Of a stretch of DNA of 64,000 nucleotides, positions 53,301 to 63,813 are shown piece by piece. How positions within the stretch are numbered: the first letter of the stretch is position 1; each line of letters opens with the position of its first letter. The notes below the pieces were generated by a model. That model saw only the letters and a list, made by a program, of their open reading frames with translations. It ran no database searches and was not told where the DNA came from. Origin of the DNA: Rhynchopus euleeides (Eukaryota; Euglenozoa; Diplonemea; Diplonemida; Diplonemidae); the NCBI GenBank assembly GCA_963210315.1, contig OY723260.1, positions 806,001 through 870,000 of the forward strand, read 5' to 3'. Position numbers and translations under genes: made by a program.

Positions 53301-56300
53301 GCGACCTACTTTTGGCTACGGGCGACCTCGGGCGACCTGGGGCGACCTATTTTTGGCCACGGGCGACCTGGGGCGACCTGGGGCGACCTACTTTTGGCCA
53401 CGGGCGACCTGGGGCGACCTATTTTTGGCCACGGGCGACCTGGGGCGACCTACTTTTGGCTACGGGCGACCTGGGGCGACCTATTTTTGGCTACGGGCGA
53501 CCTCGGGCGACCTATTTTTGGCTACGGGCGACCTGGGGCGACCTACTTTTGGCCACGGGCGACCTGGGGCGACCTATTTTTGGCTACGGGCGACCTCGGG
53601 CGACCTGGGGCGACCGACTTTTGGCTACGGGCGACCTCGGGCGACCTGGGGCAACCTATTTTTGGCTACGGGCGACCTCGGGCGACCTGGGGCGACCTAT
53701 TTTTGGCCACGGGCGACCTGGGGCGACCTACTTTTGGCTACGGGCGACCTGGGGCGACCTATTTTTGGCTACGGGCGACCTCGGGCGACCTATTTTTGGC
53801 TACGGGCGACCTGGGGCGACCTACTTTTGGCTACGGGCGACCTCGGGCGACCTACTTTTGGCTACGGGCGACCTCGGGCGACCTGGGGCGACCTATTTTT
53901 GGCCACGGGCGACCTGGGGCGACCTACTTTTGGCTACGGGCGACCTGGGGCGACCTACTTTTGGCTACGGGCGACCTCGGGCGACCTGGGGCGACCTATT
54001 TTTGGCCACGGGCGACCTGGGGCGACCTACTTTTGGCCACGGGCGACCTGGGGCGACCTACTTTTGGCTACGGGCGACCTGGGGCGACCTGGGGCGACCT
54101 ACTTTTGGCTACGGGCGACCTCGGGCGACCTGGGGCGACCTATTTTTGGCCACGGGCGACCTGGGGCGACCTGGGGCGACCTACTTTTGGCCACGGGCGA
54201 CCTGGGGCGACCTATTTTTGGCCACGGGCGACCTGGGGCGACCTACTTTTGGCTACGGGCGACCTCGGGCGACCTGGGGCGACCTATTTTTGGCCACGGG
54301 CGACCTGGGGCGACCTGGGGCGACCTACTTTTGGCCACGGGCGACCTGGGGCGACCTATTTTTGGCCACGGGCGACCTGGGGCGACCTACTTTTGGCTAC
54401 GGGCGACCTGGGGCGACCTATTTTTGGCTACGGGCGACCTCGGGCGACCTATTTTTGGCTACGGGCGACCTGGGGCGACCTACTTTTGGCCACGGGCGAC
54501 CTGGGGCGACCTATTTTTGGCTACGGGCGACCTCGGGCGACCTGGGGCGACCGACTTTTGGCTACGGGCGACCTCGGGCGACCTGGGGCAACCTATTTTT
54601 GGCTACGGGCGACCTCGGGCGACCTGGGGCGACCTATTTTTGGCCACGGGCGACCTGGGGCGACCTACTTTTGGCTACGGGCGACCTGGGGCGACCTATT
54701 TTTGGCTACGGGCGACCTCGGGCGACCTATTTTTGGCTACGGGCGACCTGGGGCGACCTACTTTTGGCTACGGGCGACCTCGGGCGACCTACTTTTGGCT
54801 ACGGGCGACCTCGGGCGACCTGGGGCGACCTATTTTTGGCCACGGGCGACCTGGGGCGACCTACTTTTGGCTACGGGCGACCTGGGGCGACCTACTTTTG
54901 GCTACGGGCGACCTCGGGCGACCTGGGGCGACCTATTTTTGGCCACGGGCGACCTGGGGCGACCTACTTTTGGCCACGGGCGACCTGGGGCGACCTACTT
55001 TTGGCTACGGGCGACCTGGGGCGACCTGGGGCGACCTACTTTTGGCTACGGGCGACCTCGGGCGACCTGGGGCGACCTATTTTTGGCCACGGGCGACCTG
55101 GGGCGACCTGGGGCGACCTACTTTTGGCCACGGGCGACCTGGGGCGACCTATTTTTGGCCACGGGCGACCTGGGGCGACCTACTTTTGGCTACGGGCGAC
55201 CTCGGGCGACCTGGGGCGACCTATTTTTGGCCACGGGCGACCTGGGGCGACCTGGGGCGACCTACTTTTGGCCACGGGCGACCTGGGGCGACCTATTTTT
55301 GGCCACGGGCGACCTGGGGCGACCTACTTTTGGCTACGGGCGACCTGGGGCGACCTACTTTTGGCCACGGGCGACCTGGGGCGACCTATTTTTGGCCACG
55401 GGCGACCTGGGGCGACCTACTTTTGGCTACGGGCGACCTCGGGCGACCTGGGGCGACCTATTTTTGGCCACGGGCGACCTGGGGCGACCTGGGGCGACCT
55501 ACTTTTGGCCACGGGCGACCTGGGGCGACCTATTTTTGGCCACGGGCGACCTGGGGCGACCTGGGGCGACCTACTTTTGGCCACGGGCGACCTGGGGCGA
55601 CCTATTTTTGGCCACGGGCGACCTGGGGCGACCTGGGGCGACCTACTTTTGGCCACGGGCGACCTGGGGCGACCTATTTTTGGCCACGGGCGACCTGGGG
55701 CGACCTATTTTTGGCTACGGGCGACCTGGGGCGACCTACTTTTGGCCACGGGCGACCTGGGGCGACCTATTTTTGGCTACGGGCGACCTCGGGCGACCTG
55801 GGGCGACCGACTTTTGGCTACGGGCGACCTCGGGCGACCTGGGGCAACCTATTTTTGGCTACGGGCGACCTCGGGCGACCTGGGGCGACCTATTTTTGGC
55901 CACGGGCGACCTGGGGCGACCTACTTTTGGCTACGGGCGACCTGGGGCGACCTATTTTTGGCTACGGGCGACCTCGGGCGACCTATTTTTGGCTACGGGC
56001 GACCTGGGGCGACCTACTTTTGGCTACGGGCGACCTCGGGCGACCTACTTTTGGCTACGGGCGACCTCGGGCGACCTGGGGCGACCTATTTTTGGCCACG
56101 GGCGACCTGGGGCGACCTACTTTTGGCTACGGGCGACCTGGGGCGACCTACTTTTGGCTACGGGCGACCTCGGGCGACCTGGGGCGACCTATTTTTGGCC
56201 ACGGGCGACCTGGGGCGACCTACTTTTGGCCACGGGCGACCTGGGGCGACCTACTTTTGGCTACGGGCGACCTGGGGCGACCTGGGGCGACCTACTTTTG

Positions 56301-57590
56301 GCTACGGGCGACCTCGGGCGACCTGGGGCGACCTATTTTTGGCCACGGGCGACCTGGGGCGACCTGGGGCGACCTACTTTTGGCCACGGGCGACCTGGGG
56401 CGACCTATTTTTGGCCACGGGCGACCTGGGGCGACCTACTTTTGGCTACGGGCGACCTCGGGCGACCTATTTTTGGCTACGGGCGACCTGGGGCGACCTA
56501 CTTTTGGCCACGGGCGACCTGGGGCGACCTATTTTTGGCTACGGGCGACCTCGGGCGACCTGGGGCGACCGACTTTTGGCTACGGGCGACCTGGGGCGAC
56601 CTGGGGCAACCTATTTTTGGCTACGGGCGACCTCGGGCGACCTGGGGCGACCTATTTTTGGCCACGGGCGACCTGGGGCGACCTACTTTTGGCTACGGGC
56701 GACCTGGGGCGACCTATTTTTGGCTACGGGCGACCTCGGGCGACCTATTTTTGGCTACGGGCGACCTGGGGCGACCTACTTTTGGCTACGGGCGACCTCG
56801 GGCGACCTGGGGCGACCTATTTTTGGCCACGGGCGACCTGGGGCGACCTACTTTTGGCCACGGGCGACATGGGGCGACCTACTTTTGGCTACGGGCGACC
56901 TGGGGCGACCTATTTTTGGCTACGGGCGACCTGGGGCGACCTACTTTTGGCTACGGGCGACCTCGGGCGACCTGGGGCGACCTACTTTTGGCCACGGGCG
57001 ACCTGGGGCGACCTGGGGCGACCTATTTTTGGCCACGGGCGACCTGGGGCGACCTACTTTTGGCCACGGGCGACCTGGGGCGACCTACTTTTGGCTACGG
57101 GCGACCTCGGGCGACCTGGGGCGACCTATTTTTGGCCACGGGCGACCTGGGGCGACCTGGGGCGACCTACTTTTGGCCACGGGCGACCTGGGGCGAACTA
57201 CTTTTGGCTACGGGCGACCTCGGGCGACCTGGGGCGACCTATTTTTGGCCACGGGCGACCTGGGGCGACCTACTTTTGGCCACGGGCGACCTGGGGCGAC
57301 CTACTTTTGGCTACGGGCGACCTGGGGCGACCTATTTTTGGCTACGGGCGACCTCGGGCGACCTATTTTTGGCTACGGGCGACCTGGGGCGACCTACTTT
57401 TGGCTACGGGCGACCTCGGGCGACCTGGGGCGACCTATTTTTGGCCACGGGCGACCTGGGGCGACCTGGGGCGACCTACTTTTGGCTACGGGCGACCTCG
57501 GGCGACCTGGGGCGACCTACTGTTGGCCACGGGCGACCTGGGGCGACGTGGGGCGACCTATTTTTGGCCACGGGCGACCTGGAGTGATGT
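50386..57590 (+). repeat. Giant minisatellite array 2, GGGCGACCT type
   Basis: Same modules as array 1, more homogeneous. The rare GGGGCAACC variant recurs near 51148, 52713, 53652, 54591, 55847 and 56607; two of the gaps are 939-940 bp, pointing to a higher-order repeat of about 940 bp with expanded and contracted versions. All three plus-strand frames are open for about 2,400 codons because no module contains a stop in any frame. No MITE copies are present in this half. Confidence 0.97.
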
Positions 57591-58190
57591 CCAGACCCTG
57601 GGCCGAGCCAGGGAGTGCTGTCCAGACACTGGGCCGAGCTCAGGAGTGCTGTCCAGTCCCTGGGCCGAGCCAGGGAGTGGTGTCCAGACCCTGGGCCGAG
57701 CCCAGGAGTGCTGTCCAGACACTGGGCCGAGCCCAGGAGTGATGTCCAGACCCTGGGCCGAGCCAGGGAGTGGTCTCCAGACACTGGGCCGAGCCCAGGA
57801 GTGATGTCCAGACACTGGGCCGAGCCAGGGAGTGGTGTCCAGACACTGGGCCGAGCCCAGGAGTGATGTCCAGACCCTGGGCCGAGCCCAGGAGTGCTGT
57901 CCACACTGGGCCGAGCCAGGGAGTGATGTCCAGACCCTGGGCCGAGCCAGGGAGTGGTGTCCAGACCCTGGGCCGAGGCCAGGAGTGCTGTCCAGACACT
58001 GGGCCGAGCTCAGGAGTGCTGTCCAGTCCCTGGGCCGAGCCAGGGAGTGGTGTCCAGACACTGGGCCGAGCCCAGGAGTGGTGTCCAGACCCTGGGCCGA
58101 GCCCAGGAGTGCTGTCCAGACACTGGGCCGAGCCAGGGAGTGATGTCCAGTCCCTGGGCCGAGCCCAGGAGTGCTGTCCAGACACTGACG
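57590..58190 (+). repeat. 31-bp minisatellite, TGGGCCGAGCC type, about 19 units
   Basis: Unit TGGGCCGAGCCCAGGAGTGC plus TGTCCAGACAC, exactly 31 bp, with variants at CCAGGG/CCCAGG, GTGATG/GTGCTG/GTGGTG and GACCC/GACAC. One unit is shortened (near 57900). It directly adjoins array 2. Confidence 0.95.
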
Positions 58191-58206
58191 ATGTCCTGCC
58201 TCATAC

Positions 58207-58394
58207 CCGCCATGCCCGCAATGCACTTCCGGATCACATGGTTGTGGATTTCTAGCGCCTTCCGCATTCCCTCGAAAGACTTCTCCAAGCAGAGGGTCGA
58301 GGCCTGCACGTCTGTGACCACGAGTGTCGTGATCTTCGTCTCTGTGGAGTAGTCATCGAAGAGCAGCGCCTGCTGGCTGTCTTCGTTCAGCATC
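58207..58394 (-). CDS. Exon of a class III adenylate/guanylate cyclase
   Basis: 188-bp exon with TCGTAG acceptor and GGCGG/GTATGA donor. It reads RMLNEDSQQALLFDDY, then KITTLVVTDVQASTLCLEKS and FEGMRKALEIHNHVIRKCIAG. This matches the start of the class III cyclase catalytic domain: beta strand, metal-binding Asp in TDVQAST (usual form TDIxxST), then the first helix ending in H-x-x-I-R. In the family the next residues are GGYEVKTxGD, and the exon stops exactly before that point with one base of a Gly codon, as a real exon would. The enzyme makes cyclic AMP or GMP. The flanking exons are not in view: 31-bp arrays start within 20 bp of both splice sites. Confidence 0.7.
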
Positions 58395-58403
58395 CTACGA
58401 CTA

Positions 58404-59822
58404 GGCCGGCTATGGGCCGATCTCGCCCGTACTGGGCCGGACATGGGCCGATCTCGGCAGTACTGGGCCGGCTATGGGCCGATCTGGCACGTACTGGGCC
58501 GGCTATGGGCCGATCTCGTCCGATCTCGCCCGGCAGTGCTGGGCCGGCTATGGGCCGATCTCGCCCGTACTGGGCCGGACATGGGCCGATCTCGGCAGTG
58601 CTGGGCCGGCTACGGGCCGATCTCGCACGTACTGGGCCGGACATGGGCCGATCTCGGCAGTACTGGGCCGGCTATGGGCCGATCTCGGCAGTGCTGGGCC
58701 GGCTATGGGCCGATCTCGCCCGTACTGGGCCGGACATGGGCCGATCTCGGCAGTGCTGGGCCGGCTACGGGCCGATCTCGCACGTACTGGGCCGGACATG
58801 GGCCGATCTCGGCAGTACTGGGCCGGCTATGGGCCGATCTCGGCAGTGCTGGGCCGGCTATGGGCCGATCTCGCCCGTACTGGGCCGGACATGGGCCGAT
58901 CTCGGCAGTGCTGGGCCGGCTATGGGCCGATCTCGGCAGTGCTGGGCCGGCTACGGGCCGATCTCGCACGTACTGGGCCGGACATGGGCCGATCTCGGCA
59001 GTACTGGGCCGGCTATGGGCCGATCTCGGCAGTGCTGGGCCGGCTATGGGCCGATCTCGCCCGTACTGGGCCGGACATGGGCCGATCTCGCCCGTACTGG
59101 GCCGGACATGGGCCGATCTCGGCAGTGCTGGGCCGGCTACGGGCCGATCTCGCACGTACTGGGCCGGACATGGGCCGATATCGGCAGTACTGGGCCGGCT
59201 ATGGGCCGATCTCGCCCGTACTGGGCCGGACATGGGCCGATCTCGGCAGTGCTGGGCCGGCTACGGGCCGATCTCGCACGTACTGGGCCGGACATGGGCC
59301 GATCTCGGCAGTGCTGGGCCGGCTATGGGCCGATCTCGCCCGTACTGGGCCGGACATGGGCCGATCTCGGCAGTGCTGGGCTGGCTATGGGCCGATCTCG
59401 CCCGTACTGGGCCGGACATGGGCCGATCTCGGCAGTGCTGGGCCGGCTATGGGCCGATCTCGGCAGTGCTGGGCCGGCTATGGGCCGATCTCGCCCGTAC
59501 TGGGCCGGACATGGGCCGATCTCGGCAGTGCTGGGCTGGCTATGGGCCGATCTCGCCCGTACTGGGCCGGACATGGGCCGATCTCGGCAGTGCTGGGCCG
59601 GCTATGGGCCGATCTCGGCAGTGCTGGGCCGGCTATGGGCCGATCTCGCCCGTACTGGGCCGGACATGGGCCGATCTCGGCAGTGCTGGGCCGATCTCGG
59701 CCGTACTGGGTCGGACATGGGCCGATCTCGCCCGTACTGGGCCGGCTATGGGCCGATCTCGGCAGTGCTGGGCCGGCTATGGGCCGATCTCGGCAGTGCT
59801 GGGCCGGACATGGGCCGATCAC
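58404..59822 (+). repeat. 31-bp minisatellite, GGGCCGATCTCG type, about 45 units
   Basis: Unit GGGCCGATCTC + GGCAGTGCT + GGGCCGGCTAT, 11+9+11 = 31 bp. Two main versions alternate (GGCAGTGCT with CTAT; GCCCGTACT with ACAT). A single 20-bp unit occurs near 59690. Frames stay open in all three plus frames for about 500 codons, again by unit composition. Confidence 0.95.
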
Positions 59823-60055
59823 CTTGCAAGGTGGAGGCGAAGTATGGCAAGGTGCAGGATACAAACGTGTCGTCGGGGGCAGCCTGAAGCCGCGAATGAT
59901 CGCGACACGGGCGAACGGCTTGGCACCGTGGGTCTGGATAGATGCTGGAGTTCGGCCGGGTGAAACCGGAAGTCGCAGCAAAATTTGCCCCCCCAGATTT
60001 CTTCCTCAAACCCACCCGTGGGCTGATCCGGCCTTGCACGGTGCAAGGTGACCAA

Positions 60056-60415
60056 CCCGACAGCTGTCGGCCTGTCGGTCGGCCAGTCGGTCGGTCGGCC
60101 GACAGCAAAAAAAAAATCCGAAATTTTTTTTTTGCCGATTTGGTGACACTTTTTTTTTTTTTTTGCCACGGGGAAAATTTTTCGAGACATAGAGATTTTT
60201 CAGAAAATTGGGGGTGGTTTTTTCGGGTGGGCAGAATTCGACCCAAACCCACCTGCCGGTGAAAAATCGCGAGATGCAGCCGATGCACCGCCATTCCGTG
60301 GGTTTCGGGCTCGATTTGGGCCGAAAAAATGTCGGTTTGTGAGGTGGCCCGAGAGGCCGACCGACCGACCGACAGGCAAAAATCGGGCCGACCGACCGAC
60401 CCGACAGCTGTCGAC
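60056..60415. mobile_element. TIR element with GACAGCTGTCG ends
   Basis: About 360 bp. Both ends carry CCGACAGCTGTCG followed by CGGTCGGTCGGCC-type words in inverted orientation. The interior is A/T runs (60108-60162) and unique sequence. Inserted in the second copy of element A and absent from the first, so it arrived after the duplication or was lost from the other. Confidence 0.7.
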
Positions 60416-60868
60416 AATAGAGGACAAATGAAGCTGCCCAACCCGTACCGTGCAACAGACGTTTACTACCGTGGCCTCCGGTGGCTGGGGGGCTCCGCCC
60501 CCCAGACCCCCCTGTGGCATGTGCCTGTCTTGTACCCAAGCCCTTTACATCAGGGAATCTCAGTATCCTCAGGAGGACGCAGCCAACTCACACAGAATCC
60601 GTACGCCCGCAAGTCACAGATGTTCACTACCGTGGCCTCCGGCGGCTGGGAGCTCCGCCTCCCAGACCCCCCCTACGGCATGTGTTTGTCTTGTAACCAA
60701 GTCCTTGCGCGTCCGGGGCTGCATATCGGTTCCGGTACCTCGCGGGAGGCTGGGCCCGAGCACTGATCTCTGAGACGAACCGGGGGGGAACCCATAAGAA
60801 AAAATTGGCTGACCCGATCTGACCCGATCCAGCCCGCAACCCCATATTTCAAGCTCCACCCCTGCTGG

Positions 60869-61783
60869 ATGAGACAACAAAAAAATATTCGACAAGACCT
60901 GTACAAACCTTGCACTGAATGTGTCGCAGCATGGGACAGGTGCTCAGTTCCGGAAGATCGTGCTTGCCTGTCACAGGACACACCTACAAGGGCTTTCCGC
61001 TACCTCTTTGTCTCCCTTGCAGACCTCATGCATTTCCGGTATGCAGACATCCCCTGGCGCTTCTGGGGATGCAAGGATGAGTCAGCCCGGATTCCCTTCT
61101 TGCGTGCTCGGATCTCAGGGCATATATTTCACTGGTTGATGGAGCATGCCGAAAAGGGATCAACGCGCAATGCCTACGTACACAGTCTCCATCATTGGTG
61201 GGTTCCAGAAGATGCAGTGCCTCTGCAGAACAACGACGAATTTGAAGAAGCAGAGAACGGACATCGCAAGAAAGATGCCGTTACAATCGCCAGCTCCGCA
61301 ACTTACGAGAGAGATCTTGCGATGGCAGAAGAGAAGCGGCGCGCATCGGGCATGCCTTGGAAGGTTGCGCACCTGTCGCAGGACGGGATCCTCGGGTATA
61401 GAGAAGTCATCCTGTGTCCGTGTCTGCACACCCGACACGCTCATAGATTGGCTGTGTATGTTCTTTGCACACAGTTGACACAGCTGCAGAAGGGGTTTGT
61501 GCACTGCAACACACAGGACTTCGTTGAACCCATCAGCGCGCCCTACTTCCTGTTCCGGTTCCCCGAAGGACACCGCAAATTATCGCTCTGCTTGTGCAAA
61601 ATGCCAATCCCGCTGGGGGCGACTTTCACACCATTCGTGTCATCCGAGGCGACTTTGAGCACGCTTGACCAACGCGCACAGCAGGAGGGGGATGACAGTT
61701 CTGACGAAGAAGATGAGGCCTGCAGGATGGCTTGTCTTGCCCAAGGTGTAACACAACTACGACAGGCGATGGCCGCACTTTGA
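60869..61783 (+). CDS. Element A reading frame, unknown protein, copy 2
   Basis: Single open frame of 304 codons, about 99% identical to the copy at 30329-31245 over the shared part, but with a different N-terminus (MRQQKNIRQDLYKPCTECVA). The two close copies show few amino-acid changes. Family unknown. The Cys pair CTEC near the start could bind metal. Confidence 0.5.
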   Translation: MRQQKNIRQDLYKPCTECVAAWDRCSVPEDRACLSQDTPTRAFRYLFVSLADLMHFRYADIPWRFWGCKDESARIPFLRARISGHIFHWLMEHAEKGSTRNAYVHSLHHWWVPEDAVPLQNNDEFEEAENGHRKKDAVTIASSATYERDLAMAEEKRRASGMPWKVAHLSQDGILGYREVILCPCLHTRHAHRLAVYVLCTQLTQLQKGFVHCNTQDFVEPISAPYFLFRFPEGHRKLSLCLCKMPIPLGATFTPFVSSEATLSTLDQRAQQEGDDSSDEEDEACRMACLAQGVTQLRQAMAAL

Positions 61784-62071
61784 CACCTCAAATTCTAACC
61801 GCTCACCTCCGCAGGTGTAGCCGCTACCAGGAGGATAGGTAGGTAGTCCAGAGTCCGGGGAAACTGACAGAAGCAAAACAAGCCCCTCCCCATCCCTCTT
61901 CCACCATGATTTTACCCCCCACGCCAGTAGACTGTAACTATATCATGGGAAAAATGGATGAAAATAGGTGAAAAGATTCCCGCTAGGGGGAGTCAGACTC
62001 CGCAGAGTCTTTGACACCCGCTCAGACTCCCGCTCCCAGACTCCCGCTAGGGCCGCTGGAGTCCACCGTGT

Positions 62072-62341
62072 GGGAGATGAGTTTGGTTGGTCGCAAATTT
62101 TTTTTGGCCTCAGGTTCGAAGTACCCCCCCTCCATTTTTCATTTTGGGCTGGTCCACATTTCCTTAGGAAAATCGAAAAAAAATTGATTGGCCAAAAACT
62201 CATCTCCCAGAGCAAAGTGACCCCACCACAGCTCTGAAAAACGCCGGAAATGCAAATTTCACGAAACTGAAAACGACCATTTTGGGGGTACCAGGGGGTA
62301 CTACCCCCCGGTACCTGGTACGGTACCTACTCAGATCACTG
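62072..62341. mobile_element. Fragment of the CAGTGATCTGAG MITE
   Basis: Right-hand 270 bp of the MITE, from TGGGAGATGAGTTTGG to the terminal CAGATCACTG. Its left part is replaced by the end of element A, so element A and the MITE are joined directly. Confidence 0.85.
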
Positions 62342-62351
62342 CACGAAATGG

Positions 62352-62636
62352 GTGGGTGACTGCGACAACGCGGTGCGGCTCTCGGCGGCGATGCCGTTCC
62401 TGCAGCATGCAGCTGAGGTGAAGATGCTGTCGGAGAAGATGATTGCAGCAGTCCGTGACTTGGAAGTGACTGAGATGCGGGTGTACTCGGCAGTCAGCTG
62501 GGTCCTCCGGGAGTTGTACCTCCAGACTATCGGGAAGCTGAAGTGCGGCGGTGGCAACGGGGAGGTCAACTTCTCCACGGGGATGGCGGTCTGCGAGGCG
62601 ACGATCGACGCGTGCAAACGGCTGCTGGATGCATAG
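62352..62636 (+). CDS. C-terminal coding fragment, unknown
   Basis: 94 codons to a stop at 62634-62636, reading CDNAVRLSAAMPFLQHAAEV, KMLSEKMIAAVRDLEVTEMR and onwards: helical, balanced and clearly unlike the repeats. The MITE fragment ends 11 bp upstream, so the 5' part of the gene was cut off or lies across the insertion. The first Met in the frame may not be a real start. No family recognised. Confidence 0.45.
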   Translation: MGDCDNAVRLSAAMPFLQHAAEVKMLSEKMIAAVRDLEVTEMRVYSAVSWVLRELYLQTIGKLKCGGGNGEVNFSTGMAVCEATIDACKRLLDA

Positions 62637-62639
62637 GCT

Positions 62640-62890
62640 GCAGCGGATTCCAAATCCAGAATAGTGGATTTTCAAATCCAAAAATCCAAAATCCAAAATC
62701 CAAATCTGGATTTGAAAATCCAAAATCCAAACCCCAAAATCCAAATCTGGATTCCAAAATCCAAAATCCAGGATTTGGGATTTCCAAATCCAGGATTTGA
62801 AAATCCCAAATCCTGGATTTTGGATTTTCAAATCCAGATTTGAGAATCCAAAATCCAGGATTTGGGATTTCCAAATCCAGGATTTTGGGG
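62640..62890. repeat. Cluster of AAATCCAAAATCC words in both orientations
   Basis: Almost the whole stretch is made of AAATCC/GGATTT words, alternating in orientation (AAATCCAGATTTG, CAAATCCTGGATTTTGG). It can fold into many hairpins. It begins right after the stop codon of the preceding frame. Confidence 0.9.
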
Positions 62891-63059
62891 TCATTTTTGG
62901 CCAAGGTGAAATTTTCACCCAAAAAATGACCAAAAAAAATTCTGACCCCAAAATCGGATTCTAGTGGTCTGAAACTGTCCAGTATCGAAGGAAAAATCGT
63001 GATTTTTGACCCCTGAAAAAATCGTGATTTTTGACCCCTGAATCACCCATGCATGGGCT

Positions 63060-63330
63060 GCATTGAATCGGATTCCAAATAAAAATCTTCGATTCCGGGA
63101 ATCGTGGAATCCGGATTCCGAATCAGAATCCGGATTCCACGATTCCAGAAAAAGAGTGGAATCGGATTCCGGAATCGAAAACGCCGATTCCAAAATTGTG
63201 GAATCCGATTCCGGAATCGAAATCACCGATTCCGGAATCGTGGAATCGGTGGAATCCGATTCCAGAATCCAGAATCGGATTCCACCGATTCCGGAATCGA
63301 GAATCGGATTCCGGAATCTGACCCAAAAAT
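63060..63330. repeat. Cluster of the palindrome GGAATCCGGATTCC
   Basis: Built from GGAATC, GATTCC and CCGGAATCG words in both orientations with only single-base spacers. A second self-complementary-word cluster with a different word from 62640-62890. Confidence 0.9.
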
Positions 63331-63813
63331 GTCGAAAAATGGACAAGTCGTAGGGGGACCCCAACACCCCATATACCCCCTTCTGGGACCAAAAAGTGCA
63401 CGAAAGGGGTTAAAACGGCTTAATTCGTTGATTTGTTGCATTTCCCTGCTAAAAAACGGTTTTTGTGTGGGCGAGTAGTTGTAGAAAATCGCGAAAAATG
63501 TCAAAAAATCGAAATTTTCACAGAGGCCCAAAAACGTGTTTCTGGGTGAAAAATGGGCCCAAAAACCGATTTCTGGCCATTTCTGGGTGGTTTTTGGGGG
63601 TTTCCGTCAGGCCTGGGCGGGGAACCAGCCCTTTTTCCGGGTTTTTTGGGTCGGGGAACCAGGTTTTTTCTAAGAATTTTTACAAGGGATTTTTTGCTCA
63701 CCCCCCCACAGGTTTCAGGCGCGTGCCCGTCAGGCGGGACTTTTTCTATGATTTCTACGATGAAAACCACCCCCCCGCCCCCACCCCCCCCCCCTTCTAA
63801 GAACGATGATGGC
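63331..63813. other. 3' flank of the last gene
   Basis: Contains GGGCGAGTAGTTGTAGAAAA at 63470, like GGCGAGTAGTTGTCCAAAA at 37398, and CCAAAAA/TTTTTGGG words. A C run (63770-63794) precedes the stop of the next gene. No gene seen. Confidence 0.45.

Larger units (their letters stand above)
59823..62071. mobile_element. Unclassified TIR element A, inverted partial copy
   Basis: Inverse of about 32460-30014, about 99% identical over most of its length. It has the GCTAGGGGGAGTCAGACTCC palindrome cluster and the GGAGTCCACCGTG end at 62071. Relative to copy 1 it lacks the region of the small basic protein and part of the hAT-like insert, and carries a different insert at 60056-60415. It looks broken. 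Confidence 0.7.

Noticed and set aside
50418-57804. Three overlapping plus-strand frames of about 2,400 codons
   Set aside because: They arise because the repeat modules lack stop codons in every frame; all three are open at once and no start or splice context is present.
29877-59822. CRISPR array
   Set aside because: Units are directly adjacent with no unique spacers, and the DNA is eukaryotic.
58412-60051. Plus-strand frames of about 500 codons in the GGGCCGATCTCG array
   Set aside because: Open in all three frames because of unit composition; no coding features.
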